From: Carboxylicivirga litoralis | GTDB lineage: Bacteria; Bacteroidota; Bacteroidia; Bacteroidales; Marinilabiliaceae | Reading direction: 5' to 3' | DNA: 64,000 nt | NCBI RefSeq assembly: GCF_025499605.1 | Contig: NZ_JAFMVC010000024.1 | Span: 1 to 64,000 of the forward strand | Shown here: positions 28,701 through 37,380 of the stretch, piece after piece | Position numbering within the stretch: the stretch's first letter is position 1 | Layout: each line of letters begins with the position of its first letter | Position numbers and translations under genes: made by a program | The notes under the pieces: generated by a model | The model's input: only the letters and a program-made list of their open reading frames with translations | What the model was told of the DNA's origin: nothing | Databases searched by the model: none

Positions 28701-29476
28701 TCATCAAAGCCAATGCTAAAATAAGTGGAGAATTCACCCGATTCAATGCCATGTTTGGTGAGTGTTTCTGCCTTCAGTCCTTCGAGGCTATTTTTAAACA
28801 CACGCTTTAATAAATCAGGACTTGCTGAACGAGCTATTTTCAACAAGCAAATCACTTCCGGCTCTGTTAAGGATTGTAGGTTTGTTTTCTCTTCGGGAGT
28901 GATGTACATCTTATCATCAACATACTTAAAAATCAAACGCAGATGCTTTTTAAAGTTCTGTTCCAGTTGCACAATCAGGCTATTATCCTGAAGTATCAGC
29001 TCTGAAATATAACTCACCTGGTAACTATAAGATACCGCACTTAAAATAGAATAGGTGGTATTTTCTTTAACAAATGATTCTGTAATATTTTCGAACGATG
29101 GCAATTCAAAACCCAAAACAGAACGGCCAGAAACGGCGCGCTGACTACTCTGTTCGTTACGTTTATCGAAACCCATTTGAATGTTACCATCAATATCGGC
29201 CACAAACAACAATGCCGCTATGGTATGTGAACAAAACCGCCCACCAATATAGGAGCAGTTACACATGGTCTCAATCTGTCGGTTATTAAGGTTACGAATC
29301 TGCACTTTGTGCATTTTAGTATCCTTAACAGAGAAAATCCAATTATCTAAAGCTTTCTGATACAGTTGGAGCGACACCTTTCCCTCCTTGTACAAATTTG
29401 TACCTGCGCTACTTACATCATTTGATGCATAAAAATCAATCTCACCGCTTATATAATCCTTTACGCTTTCCGCCAT
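25751..29476 (-). CDS. SWIM-domain SNF2/Swi2-family DNA helicase-like ATPase
   Basis: 1241 residues from the ATG at 29476. A SWIM zinc finger (Cys72, Cys74, Cys82, His84 in CNCSYIGGRFCSH) lies near the N-terminus. A long middle part (about 100-770) has no motif known to me. The SNF2 ATPase follows: ILADDMGLGKTLQ (Walker A, about 803-815), DESQ (Walker B, about 903), LSGTPIEN, then the second RecA lobe with LISLKAGGTGLNL and DRCYRIGQ. It probably translocates on DNA; its function in Bacteroidota is unknown. A frame starting at 29542 would lie upstream of the likely -7 box at 29510, so the internal start is preferred. No restriction or defence partner is adjacent. Confidence 0.9.
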   Translation of the reverse strand: MAESVKDYISGEIDFYASNDVSSAGTNLYKEGKVSLQLYQKALDNWIFSVKDTKMHKVQIRNLNNRQIETMCNCSYIGGRFCSHTIAALLFVADIDGNIQMGFDKRNEQSSQRAVSGRSVLGFELPSFENITESFVKENTTYSILSAVSYSYQVSYISELILQDNSLIVQLEQNFKKHLRLIFKYVDDKMYITPEEKTNLQSLTEPEVICLLKIARSASPDLLKRVFKNSLEGLKAETLTKHGIESGEFSTYFSIGFDEKAGLVAKQTEFAKGLMPIEDDENSLVEQILHEIDVETFHLETQEEVLKQEREMGFILELSTTKTYFSDNYVIELTPIIGKPNKTREALSSHISEYDGMHEDYLLNISEHQNELLELIDECNAQVKPSDLFITHKRIMELLAQEKHVYVNNSNNYKLRKADLEPIVIAPEAIDGFFEVKEDDTFIYLNPKLKIGDRVCSAEDIDIEQSGQFIYVVDGVYYVTKDYRVAKLIVEHDEPIKMVKSHKQQFFYKVIKPLANSFDMEFDKGIYPLETAELDFKKKQVFLSEREQHLLISPQVEYHHGVSVKLTTNGNVLIEEDGKIIQYKRNFELEDDFAEQLSALHPKFEAQKSSKVFHLHYNEFNHDMWFYKFFDALQLNNVEVYGLNDLKSFKYSPHKGKISTSISSGQDWFDIKINVSFGDNVVKLADIRKAVLKKQRYIQLSDGSVGVLPAEWFHRFEKYFRHGEVNGESLSVSKLRFSIVDELFDNIDDATVLAELAEKRRKLAAFTHIEETAVPASITADLRHYQKEGLNWLNFLHEMGWGGILADDMGLGKTLQVLTFLQHVLERNSQTNLIIVPTTLLFNWENEIRKFAPSLKAYYHYGVQRVDTVHTFDDYDIVFTTYGILLRDIEMLKEYAFNYIVLDESQAIKNPASRRYKAASLLKANSRLALSGTPIENSTFDLYAQMSFVNRGFLGGVSAFKDSFSNAIDKEGDELIGGELQRLINPFVLRRTKEKVAKELPPKTEDVIFCEMDTAQRKVYDAYRNQFRDQLIGKVEEEGIGKSKMMVLEALTRLRQICDSPQLIGGSIDETESVKIKEIIQHITDKTANHKILIFSQFVKMLGLIKDELSRRGIEFEYLDGKSSTKQREQSVNNFQTDDELRVFLISLKAGGTGLNLTAADYVYIVDPWWNPAVENQAIDRCYRIGQDKNVFAYRMICRDTVEEKILKLQERKKKVAGDIVQTDESIMKNLTMDDIKDLLG

Positions 29477-29509
29477 AATCCCAATCCAAATTTGAAAAGT
29501 GCTAATTCG

Positions 29510-29517
29510 CAAAAATA
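29510..29517 (-). promoter_or_regulatory. Candidate -7 box for the SNF2 gene
   Basis: Reads TATTTTTG on the minus strand (TAnnTTTG), 34 bp before the ATG at 29476. It supports that start over the in-frame Met at 29542. No clear -33 box is seen. Confidence 0.4.
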
Positions 29518-29701
29518 CAAACAGAATGGCAAAAACGGGCAATTTAAATTACGGTATTTTGCACTTAAATTTCATTTCTCTGTATTACAGATAGTAGCGA
29601 AAGTCTTACTGAGTGAGCCCTGGAGAGGTGAAAATAATGACAATAGCACTTAGTTACCTGTTTGTTAAACCACTACTGTTGGTTGGTTCAACCATTTAGC
29701 A

Positions 29702-29993
29702 AAGCAATAAACAAATGCATTTTACCCTATCCGAACGACATAGAATTAAAAGTAAATGTATTTGGCTCATTTCATCGCTGTAAAAGCTAAATGCAAAGTA
29801 TTTTTAATCATTTCAATGATGTAAGAAGCAATAGATAAATAATTATCGCTCGTTTCAACGTTGAAATGAGCAATAATCAAATGTATTTTGCTCATTACGG
29901 CATTTCAGGAAGCAATAAACAAATACTTTTTGCCCATTGTTGCAGTGAAGGAGGTAATAAACAAATGCTTTTGCACGGAAGACTTGGAAGGGG
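29702..29993. repeat. Degenerate 42-bp tandem repeat, seven units
   Basis: Units begin at 29702, 29743, 29784, 29826, 29868, 29910 and 29952. The first two are 41 bp and the rest exactly 42 bp. The recurring core is AAGCAATAAACAAATG followed by a TATTTTTGCTCATT-like stretch. The last unit ends one base before the stop codon of the membrane-protein gene at 29994. There are no unique spacers, so it is not a CRISPR array, and no open frame spans it. 42 bp equals four helical turns. Confidence 0.75.
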
Positions 29994-30551
29994 TTAAAGT
30001 TTGAATTCTCTTATGAATGGCTTAATGATTTTTACATCAATTGACAACTCCTTACCTCTAAAATGAACCTTAACAGTTCTCAGAGGCCTATCCGCAACTG
30101 ATATCTCAGTGCCATTATTTATAATTATTAATTTCCCTTTTCTAATTAAATAAAATACATCTCCCCTTTTTTTTATAGTGTGGTTTGATAAACCTCGACC
30201 AAACACCAAAGAGTTAAAAGCAAAGAATCCCGAAATCGCCAAATAGAAATATTTTATATCATTAGTTTCTGGATAAGAAACATACAAAATACTAAAACAC
30301 AACAAAGAAGTTAAATGAACAACTGGCACAATAAAAGAAATCAGAAAAGATACTCTACTAGTTACATATGTTGCATTTTGCAAAAGCTTATATTCCAAAT
30401 GATAATATGCATTAACAATTGCGATCAAAACTAATACAACACTAGCTTTCTTTAAACTAGTAATACTTGTATGAAATAATTCATTCGGGATATTTAGAAA
30501 AATTAGCATTGCTATTGCAACTACCACAAGCATCATACTTAAAACTCTCAT
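29994..30551 (-). CDS. Small four-helix membrane protein, unknown function
   Basis: 185 residues, family not recognised. Four hydrophobic segments at about 3-22, 35-55, 66-92 and 100-120 suggest four membrane helices. A C-terminal soluble part of about 60 residues follows, rich in beta-branched residues and lysine (VFYLIRKGKLIIINNGTEI). It stands alone between the repeat array and purL, with AT-rich codon use compared with its neighbours, which could mean later acquisition. No partner gene suggests a role. Met6 or Met7 are alternative starts. Confidence 0.65.
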   Translation of the reverse strand: MRVLSMMLVVVAIAMLIFLNIPNELFHTSITSLKKASVVLVLIAIVNAYYHLEYKLLQNATYVTSRVSFLISFIVPVVHLTSLLCFSILYVSYPETNDIKYFYLAISGFFAFNSLVFGRGLSNHTIKKRGDVFYLIRKGKLIIINNGTEISVADRPLRTVKVHFRGKELSIDVKIIKPFIREFKL

Positions 30552-30629
30552 TATTTATAATAAAATTAAGATATCGTAAACAAAATAGTATCAGTAGGTT
30601 TTAACTAAGTAATGATGATTTTTCTAAAA

Positions 30630-30663
30630 AACAAAAAACCTGGCAAGATTTAATCCTGCCAGG
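30630..30663 (-). terminator. Rho-independent terminator of purL
   Basis: CCTGGCA (30639-30645) pairs with TGCCAGG (30657-30663), with an inner GATT/AATC stem. On the minus strand U6-G-U6 follows. Confidence 0.88.
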
Positions 30664-30702
30664 CTTCTATATCACTAAGTAACTAATTCCTAAATTACTT
30701 TA

Positions 30703-33700
30703 TTACTTCTTCGCTTCAATCCATTTGCGAGCATTCACAAAGGCTTCAATCCACGGCGTCACCTCGTCCCCTTTTCTGTCAGCAGGATAATAACCCCACT
30801 GCCATGGGAAGATAGCACGCTCCAGGTGAGGCATCATCGCCAAATGACGACCATCGTTTGAGCAAATAGCAGCAGTATTGTAATCACTACCATTTGGATT
30901 GGCCGGATACGTTTCGTGCGCATATTTACCTACAATATTATATTGGTCTTCTGCGTATGGCAATTGGTATTTTCCTTCACCGTGTGCCACCCAAACACCT
31001 AACTTAGTACCTGATAAGGAGCTTAACATCACCGAGTCGTTTTGAGCAATCTCCATATTCAGGAAGATCGACTCAAACTTATGCGATTCGTTGTGAAGCA
31101 TCTTAGGTTGTTTGTCGTGCTCAGGGTAAACCAGACCAAGCTCAACCATTAGCTGACAACCGTTACAAATACCTAAACTCAAAGTATCAGGGCGCGCATA
31201 GAAATTATCCAATGCCTTTTTAGCTGCCGGATTATATAAGAAGGCACCTGCCCATCCTTTAGCCGAACCAAGTACATCACTGTTTGAGAAACCACCAACA
31301 AACACAATCATGTTCACGTCTTCCAGCGTCTCACGACCATTAATCAGGTCGGTCATATGAACGTCTTTCACGTCCATACCTGCTAAGAACATGCTGTAAG
31401 CCATCTCACGGTCACCATTTACACCTTTCTCACGAATGATAGCCGCTTTAATGCCAGAACGCTCTTTACGGTCTAAAGCCAGGTTCCACTGGTCTAGTTG
31501 ACCGGTAAAAGCCGTTGGGAAGTTATAATCTAATGCGTGATTGGCGTAATTATCAAAACGCTCTTTAGCCAACGCTTCACCACTCTGCTTGCGGTCTAAT
31601 AAGTAAGATGTCTTGTACCAATCGTTACGGTATTGGTCGATGTCAAGTTTTAATACCTGACCATTGTTTTCAATTGTTAGCTCGCGCGCTTCAACTGGCT
31701 GACCAAGCTCCATAAACTGAATACCATTGGCCTCCAAAACAGCTGAAGTTACTGCTAAATCTTTCACCTGAATAATAACACCTGGGTTTTCAGAGAATAA
31801 TAACTTGATTAGGTCCTTCTCTTCGTAATCACTCAAGTTAACCTTGGCACCAAATGATGTATTAGCAAAGTTCATTTCCAATAAGGCAGTCACCATACCA
31901 CCGGCCGAGATATCGTGACCGGCCAATACCAAACCTTTATTGATTAAATCCTGAATAGCGTTGAACCCGCTCTTGAAATAATCAACATCTGTTACCGTTG
32001 GCGCTTCCGCACCTAGTTTGTTAACCACCTGGGCAAATGAGCTACCGCCCAGTTTCAGGCTATCAAATGATAAATCAATATGTAATAAATGAGTATCTGT
32101 ATCTTTAACTAAAACAGGCTCTACAATATTCTTGATATCGTTTACCTCACCGGCACCTGAGATAATCACCGTACCCGGGCTGTAAACCAAATCACCGTCT
32201 TTGTACTTCTGCGTCATCGACAAAGAGTCTTTACCAGTTGGAATGTTGATACCCAACTCGCAGCTAAAGTCGCTCACTGCCTCAACAGCACGATACAAAC
32301 GGCTATCTTCACCTTTATTTTTACAAGGCCACATCCAGTTGGCACTTAACGACACACCTTTTAAACCATGCGTTAACGGTGCCCAAACCAGGTTAGTTAA
32401 AGCTTCGGCCACTGAAACAACGGCACCGGCAGCAGGATCAACCAAACCAATAGCAGGCGCATGACCAATCGAAGTCGCAATACCTTTTTCACCTTTGTAA
32501 TCAATGGCACAAGCACCAAGGTTATTTAAAGGCAACTGTAATTCACCGGCACATTGCTGCTTAGCAACTTTACCGGTTACTGAACGGTCAACTTTATTAG
32601 TTAACCAATCCTTACAAGCAACAGCTTCCAGTTGAAGCACATCGCTGATGTATTTTTCAATCTGTGTTGTTTCGTATTCAACCGCAGCAAACTTATCATC
32701 TGCAGTTTCATCATTCATGATGGTTTTTGGCGGATTACCAAACATATCGGCCAACTGCCAGTCAATTGGTGCATTGCCTTTATCATCTTCAAACTTAAAG
32801 TGCATATCACCAGTTGTCTCACCCACTTCGTAGAAAGGTGCACGCTCGCGAGCTGCAATATTCTTTAAGTTCTCAATGTCTTTATCTTTCAACACCAAGC
32901 CCATTCGCTCCTGCGACTCGTTACCTGCTATTTCTTTCGACGACAAGGTTGGGTCTCCAACAGGTAATTTATCCAAATGAATGGTTCCTCCTGTTGTTTC
33001 TACCAACTCCGACAAACAATTTAAATGTCCACCTGCACCATGGTCGTGGATAGAAACAATTGGATTCTCATCCGACTCAGCCAAAGCACGAATAGCATTC
33101 ATGGCACGTTTCTGCATCTCTGGGTTTGAACGCTGAACAGCATTCAACTCAATAGAGTTATCGTATTCACCAGTTGCTACTGATGACACAGCTCCACCAC
33201 CCATTCCAATGCGGTAGTTGTCACCTCCAAGAATAACCACTTTATCGCCTTTTTCAGGATCAGCCTTTAGGGCATGCTCTTTACGGCCAAAACCAATACC
33301 TCCGGCCAACATAATGACTTTGTCGAAGGCAAATTTCTTTTGGTTTTCGAAGTGCTCAAATGTCAACACCGAACCACAAATCATTGGCTGACCAAACTTA
33401 TTACCAAAATCAGAGGCTCCGTTAGAAGCTTTAATTAAAATCTCTTCCGGTGTTTGGTATAACCAGTCACGCTCAGGAATATTCTCTTCCCAGCTTCTAC
33501 CCTCTTCACTGCGAGAATAAGAAGTCATATAAACTGCCGTTCCTGCCAATGGCAATGAACCCTGTCCACCAGCCAATCGGTCGCGAATTTCACCACCACT
33601 ACCGGTAGCAGCCCCGTTAAATGGCTCCACCGTAGTTGGGAAGTTGTGTGTTTCTGCTTTTAATGAAAGTACGGTATCAATCTCTTTTGTCTCAAAGAAA

Positions 33701-34392
33701 TCAGCAGTATCCTGACGACCAGGAGCAAACTGCATGGCTTTAGGACCTTCAACAAAGGCCACATTATCTTTATAGGCCGAAACAATGTAATTCGGGTTTG
33801 TTTCCGACGTCTTTTTGATCAATTTAAATAATGAGCTTTCTTTTTCCTCACCGTCAATAACAAAAATACCATTGAAAATTTTATGACGACAGTGCTCCGA
33901 GTTCACCTGTGAGAAACCAAACACCTCACTGTCGGTCAATTTACGACCAAGGCGTTCGCTTAACTCATTTAAATAGTTGATTTCCTCTTCACTCAAAGCC
34001 AATCCTTCCTGTACATTATAGGCGGCAATATCTTCAATATGCACAATTGGCTCCGGCTCTTTATCAATTGTAAAAATAGCCTCGTCCAAACCTTTGTACA
34101 TGGCCTGAAGCATTGGATCGAATTCTGCTTTTTCAGAATCTACTTCAAAGAATTCTTCCACGCGAATAATACCATCGATACCCATATTCTGAGTAATCTC
34201 AACAGCATTTGTACTCCATGGAGTAATCATTTCTTTACGTGGACCAACAAAAAAGCCTTCTAAAGTTTTACTTTCAGAAAGCTTTGCCCCACTAAATAGC
34301 CATTCCAATTTACTGATGTTATCAGCTGAAAGTTCGGCTTGCGTTCCTACCGCAATAATCTGCCTTGAATTTCCCTTGAAAAACAGAACCAT
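30703..34392 (-). CDS. purL: Phosphoribosylformylglycinamidine synthase
   Basis: 1229 residues, the large single-chain form of FGAM synthase, which makes FGAM from FGAR, ATP and glutamine in purine synthesis. FGFSQVNSEHCRHKIFNG, ETHNFPTTVEPFNGAATG and GGGAVSSVATGE belong to the synthetase halves. At the C-terminus, LGICNGCQLM carries the glutaminase nucleophile Cys (about 1075), and WVAHGEGKY lies in the same amidotransferase domain. A -7 candidate lies 35 bp upstream and a strong terminator 40 bp downstream, so it is transcribed alone. It diverges from galM across a structured spacer. Confidence 0.97.
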   Translation of the reverse strand: MVLFFKGNSRQIIAVGTQAELSADNISKLEWLFSGAKLSESKTLEGFFVGPRKEMITPWSTNAVEITQNMGIDGIIRVEEFFEVDSEKAEFDPMLQAMYKGLDEAIFTIDKEPEPIVHIEDIAAYNVQEGLALSEEEINYLNELSERLGRKLTDSEVFGFSQVNSEHCRHKIFNGIFVIDGEEKESSLFKLIKKTSETNPNYIVSAYKDNVAFVEGPKAMQFAPGRQDTADFFETKEIDTVLSLKAETHNFPTTVEPFNGAATGSGGEIRDRLAGGQGSLPLAGTAVYMTSYSRSEEGRSWEENIPERDWLYQTPEEILIKASNGASDFGNKFGQPMICGSVLTFEHFENQKKFAFDKVIMLAGGIGFGRKEHALKADPEKGDKVVILGGDNYRIGMGGGAVSSVATGEYDNSIELNAVQRSNPEMQKRAMNAIRALAESDENPIVSIHDHGAGGHLNCLSELVETTGGTIHLDKLPVGDPTLSSKEIAGNESQERMGLVLKDKDIENLKNIAARERAPFYEVGETTGDMHFKFEDDKGNAPIDWQLADMFGNPPKTIMNDETADDKFAAVEYETTQIEKYISDVLQLEAVACKDWLTNKVDRSVTGKVAKQQCAGELQLPLNNLGACAIDYKGEKGIATSIGHAPAIGLVDPAAGAVVSVAEALTNLVWAPLTHGLKGVSLSANWMWPCKNKGEDSRLYRAVEAVSDFSCELGINIPTGKDSLSMTQKYKDGDLVYSPGTVIISGAGEVNDIKNIVEPVLVKDTDTHLLHIDLSFDSLKLGGSSFAQVVNKLGAEAPTVTDVDYFKSGFNAIQDLINKGLVLAGHDISAGGMVTALLEMNFANTSFGAKVNLSDYEEKDLIKLLFSENPGVIIQVKDLAVTSAVLEANGIQFMELGQPVEARELTIENNGQVLKLDIDQYRNDWYKTSYLLDRKQSGEALAKERFDNYANHALDYNFPTAFTGQLDQWNLALDRKERSGIKAAIIREKGVNGDREMAYSMFLAGMDVKDVHMTDLINGRETLEDVNMIVFVGGFSNSDVLGSAKGWAGAFLYNPAAKKALDNFYARPDTLSLGICNGCQLMVELGLVYPEHDKQPKMLHNESHKFESIFLNMEIAQNDSVMLSSLSGTKLGVWVAHGEGKYQLPYAEDQYNIVGKYAHETYPANPNGSDYNTAAICSNDGRHLAMMPHLERAIFPWQWGYYPADRKGDEVTPWIEAFVNARKWIEAKK

Positions 34393-34426
34393 GAATGAAT
34401 GTTTTGAATTTGTTTTTAATAAGCTA

Positions 34427-34434
34427 CAAATTTA
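34427..34434 (-). promoter_or_regulatory. Candidate -7 box for purL
   Basis: Reads TAAATTTG on the minus strand, matching TAnnTTTG, 35 bp before the purL ATG. No clear -33 box. Confidence 0.4.
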
Positions 34435-34594
34435 ATAATAGTTCGGTAGTTTTCCTGCAGTTATAAGCGCTTAATTGAATAACTTTTAAACAAATTGTTG
34501 AAAAAAATAAAGAGGCCATTCAAATGAATAACCTCTTCTCTCTAAAACCAAAAAACTACCTGCGCTTATTTAAGTATCCTTTCGGATAAAGTAG

Positions 34595-34629
34595 CCTGAA
34601 TCAATGAATGATATGTTCATTCTTTCAGG
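34595..34629. promoter_or_regulatory. Two-part hairpin in the purL-galM spacer
   Basis: CCTGAA (34595-34600) pairs with TTCAGG (34624-34629), and the inner AATGAA (34603-34608) with TTCATT (34616-34621), separated by a symmetric 2x2 internal loop around a 7-nt loop. It could be an operator or an RNA structure. No U-run follows directly. Confidence 0.4.
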
Positions 34630-34640
34630 TATAAAACTAC

Positions 34641-34671
34641 TACTTTTTTAATTGTCGACAATAAAAAAGTA
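34641..34671. promoter_or_regulatory. 31-nt near-palindrome upstream of galM
   Basis: TACTTTTTT on the left mirrors AAAAAAGTA on the right around the perfect 12-bp palindrome ATTGTCGACAAT (34651-34662), with one unpaired A. It is placed 28 bp upstream of the galM -7 candidate, a likely operator position. Confidence 0.45.
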
Positions 34672-34698
34672 ATAAAATGTTAAAATTAAGTTTTTTCT

Positions 34699-34706
34699 TA
34701 TTTTTG
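34699..34706 (+). promoter_or_regulatory. Candidate -7 box for galM
   Basis: TATTTTTG matches TAnnTTTG and lies 26 bp before the galM ATG. The -33 position is poor. Confidence 0.35.
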
Positions 34707-34731
34707 TTCTTTATAATCCACAATCACCGCT

Positions 34732-35790
34732 ATGATAATTAATGAAAAAACACAATTTGTTTCCGCGCTTAATCAAGAAGTAAAAATCATTACACTTCAA
34801 AACAGGAAACACACCCAGGTAACCATTACGAACTATGGTGGCATCATAATGAGTATTAAAACACCGGATAGAAGAGGCAATTTTGCAGAAATAGCCTTGG
34901 GCTTTGATGATGTTGACTCCTATCTTGAAAAGAAATACACTGAAGACTGCCCTTATTTCGGTGCGACAATTGGACGGTATGCTAACCGAATAGCGAATGG
35001 CAAATTTGAGCTGGATGGCAAAACCTACAAGCTAAACTGTAACAATGGCCCTAATTCATTACATGGCGGACCAACAGGCTTTCATCAAAAACTATGGGAG
35101 ATCGAGACCTTTAAAGAACCCAAAAGAACTGGCGTTGTTTTAAAACTCACCTCCGATGATATGGAAGAAGGTTTCCCGGGGAAAGTGGATATCAAGATGA
35201 CGTACACCCTCACTTTCGATAACGAACTGGTGATTGATTATGAAGCCACAACAGACAAAACCACCGTAATCAACTTAACCAATCATTCGTATTTTAATTT
35301 ATCCAGTATGCAAAACAATGTATTAGACCACTTAATGGTGCTGTATGCTGATAGGTTTACCCCAAAAAACGAAAACGATATTCCAACTGGTGAAATTATT
35401 GCCGTTCATGATTCACCATTGGATTTTCTGCTACCGCGCAAAATAGGAGAAAGAATAGCAGATGTGGATGGCCGCGGTTACGACCACAACTTTATTATTA
35501 ACGGACATGAAGGTGATTTAAATATTGGTGCGCGTTTGGTAGATGAAAGCACTGGGCGTTCGTTGGAGTTTTATACAACAGAGCCAGGATTCCAGGTCTA
35601 TTCGGGCAATTACCTTGATGGAAGCTTTGAAAGAGATGGTCAGCAATATACCGAAAACTATGGCATTTGTTTTGAGGCACAGAAATTCCCGGATTCACCT
35701 AATCAGGAACAATTTCCGAGTGCCGTTTTAAAGCCTGGTGATACCTACCGACAAACAACAGTTTATAAATTTGGAATAGCAGATATATAA
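34732..35790 (+). CDS. galM: Aldose 1-epimerase (mutarotase)
   Basis: 352 residues, normal for GalM, which interconverts the alpha and beta anomers of galactose, glucose and related sugars. GATIGRYANRIANG, NSLHGGPTGFH (His111) and NLTNHSYFNLS (His185) are the family's substrate-binding and catalytic blocks, and CFEAQKFPDSPN near the C-terminus carries the catalytic-base glutamate. No signal peptide, so cytoplasmic. It stands alone with its own terminator. The palindrome at 34641 may regulate it. Confidence 0.94.
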   Translation: MIINEKTQFVSALNQEVKIITLQNRKHTQVTITNYGGIIMSIKTPDRRGNFAEIALGFDDVDSYLEKKYTEDCPYFGATIGRYANRIANGKFELDGKTYKLNCNNGPNSLHGGPTGFHQKLWEIETFKEPKRTGVVLKLTSDDMEEGFPGKVDIKMTYTLTFDNELVIDYEATTDKTTVINLTNHSYFNLSSMQNNVLDHLMVLYADRFTPKNENDIPTGEIIAVHDSPLDFLLPRKIGERIADVDGRGYDHNFIINGHEGDLNIGARLVDESTGRSLEFYTTEPGFQVYSGNYLDGSFERDGQQYTENYGICFEAQKFPDSPNQEQFPSAVLKPGDTYRQTTVYKFGIADI

Positions 35791-35799
35791 ATGAATTAA

Positions 35800-35830
35800 G
35801 GGCGTTACTCAATCGAATAACGCCCTCATT
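35800..35830. terminator. Bidirectional terminator between galM and the TPR gene
   Basis: GGGCGTTA (35800-35807) pairs with TAACGCCC (35818-35825) around a 10-nt loop, followed by TCATTTTAT on the plus strand. It serves galM and probably also the convergent TPR gene ending at 35846. Confidence 0.8.
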
Positions 35831-35845
35831 TTATAATCCACTACC

Positions 35846-37186
35846 CTAACGGTATCTTACTGTTGTTTTTTCATTTATCCAAGAACCAATGGTATACATA
35901 TCGCCTTCTTGTATCCCATGAAAGAATCCTGTTTCTTTATCTGGCAAATATTGTGAATACAAATTAATCTGCTTATCTGCCTCCTGCTGACAGTCCGGAT
36001 CTACAGACTTTGCTTTCTTATATTGATCAATGGCCACCCAATAAACCGTTTGATGTTCAAAATCGTTATCACCATACTTGGTGCTTTCCTGAGCATATAT
36101 ATTTCCTATTAAAATGTGAGGCTTACCCCAGTTGCTCTTTTTCTGTAAAGCATTTTGTGCATACTTTCTTGCTTCAGGACTGTTTTTAAAGTGTGAGAAA
36201 GTGACAACTGCCAATTCATAAAAACACTTGGCTTGCAAGTCTTCATCATCAGCCTGGCTAATCGTTTTTAAATAATATTCTTTGGCTTTATCAAACTGAT
36301 TTTGCCTGATAAAGAACTTAGCTAGCAAATACGACGCTTCAGCATTCGGGTTTAAGTTATAATTCTGCTCAGCAGCTTTGGCGTACAATTCACTATCTGT
36401 ACAATCGAAAGCATCCAATAACTTTAACAATCGAGTCAAGCCATCCGCATCATCCTGCACAATAAGAAACTTATCTAACAAAGCACTTTCAAGCGCCACA
36501 CAATCATCAAAACCGCTTTGAGTTACAATTTCTACACACGACATGCTGGCTTTGTTTAACATTGCCTTGCGCTTTGGATTAGATTGCTTCGCAATCTGTG
36601 CAGCCATTACCTCATCTACATTCATGTATACATTTAATACATCCTGAGGTTCTTTATCTCCATTCTTCATTAAGGCATTGGTGGCTTGTAACCAATTGAC
36701 AGCTACCATGGGTTCCATCTTATTACCCAATTTACTATATGAAACTTCAAAACATTCCACTGCTTGTTTAAGAGCTTCAACATCATTTCTGCGATAAGTC
36801 ACAATATCTAAGCCTTTTCGACCAAGCACCCATGCTTCAGGGTACTTAGGGTGTGAACCAAAATATTTAATACGCTGATCGTAAATCAATAATAAGGTAT
36901 CCACCAAAGCCTGCTTTCGCATCTCATCTTGTTCTTTTTTTATGTAATGCTCATAAATCTCAACGCCATCAGCATATAAACGAATGGTTACGTCGGGACA
37001 TTGATTAAACATGACACGCCAAGCATCAATTGAATAATCATACATTTTCTTTTTGAGGGCTTCCTTATATAATGAATAGTTTTTTAAACATTCCATACTA
37101 TCCATTTTCTGTTCCTGGGCATTGGTATACGACGATCCGGCTATTATCCCAACTAATAGCAAAATCAATAATGCATGTCTCTTCAT
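35846..37186 (-). CDS. Secreted tetratricopeptide-repeat protein
   Basis: 446 residues from the ATG at 37186, chosen because it begins a clean signal peptide (MKRHALLILLLVGIIAG, cut near TNAQ). An in-frame Met at 37225 adds a non-signal extension. The chain is mostly helical. Clear TPR-like pairs appear in the second half: ASYLLAKFFIRQNQFDKAKEYYLKT and AKCFYELAVVTF with QYKKAKSVDPDCQQEA. No enzyme motif. It probably acts as a periplasmic scaffold. Proteins of this form are widespread in Bacteroidota, but I do not know the function. Confidence 0.8.
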   Translation of the reverse strand: MKRHALLILLLVGIIAGSSYTNAQEQKMDSMECLKNYSLYKEALKKKMYDYSIDAWRVMFNQCPDVTIRLYADGVEIYEHYIKKEQDEMRKQALVDTLLLIYDQRIKYFGSHPKYPEAWVLGRKGLDIVTYRRNDVEALKQAVECFEVSYSKLGNKMEPMVAVNWLQATNALMKNGDKEPQDVLNVYMNVDEVMAAQIAKQSNPKRKAMLNKASMSCVEIVTQSGFDDCVALESALLDKFLIVQDDADGLTRLLKLLDAFDCTDSELYAKAAEQNYNLNPNAEASYLLAKFFIRQNQFDKAKEYYLKTISQADDEDLQAKCFYELAVVTFSHFKNSPEARKYAQNALQKKSNWGKPHILIGNIYAQESTKYGDNDFEHQTVYWVAIDQYKKAKSVDPDCQQEADKQINLYSQYLPDKETGFFHGIQEGDMYTIGSWINEKTTVRYR

Positions 37187-37380
37187 GGTCATTAGGTTTA
37201 ACTTAATTAACGTATTAAGAATCAATCAACTTCCTTGCCACTAAATACTAATACCTCATTAATAGTTAATTATAAATAAACAATCTTTTTTTAGCTGTTC
37301 GAATTTACACACCACATGGGCGAAATCGAACACCTGCTTGTCATTTTTTTACACTATATTAGGCTAAAAACATCACCATT

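Larger units (their letters stand above)
29477..29993. other. Spacer upstream of the SNF2 gene
   Basis: 517 bp without a gene. 29702-29993 is the 42-bp tandem repeat array. 29510-29517 is the SNF2 -7 candidate. 29530-29700 shows nothing recognisable. Confidence 0.6.
34393..34731. other. Structured spacer between purL and galM
   Basis: 339 bp between divergent genes. It holds a purL -7 candidate (34427-34434), a short AGAGG/CCTCT hairpin near 34511-34537, a two-part hairpin (34595-34629), a 31-nt near-palindrome (34641-34671) and a galM -7 candidate (34699-34706). Confidence 0.6.

Noticed and set aside
29702-29993. CRISPR array
   Set aside because: Units are contiguous 42-bp tandem copies with no unique spacers, and no cas genes are present.
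25751-30551. Defence island around the SNF2 gene
   Set aside because: No nuclease, methyltransferase or other defence partner is adjacent. The SNF2 gene lies between lipid and purine housekeeping genes.
34595-34671. Purine riboswitch for purL
   Set aside because: The hairpins lack a three-way junction and recognisable conserved loops, and they are nearer to galM than to purL.
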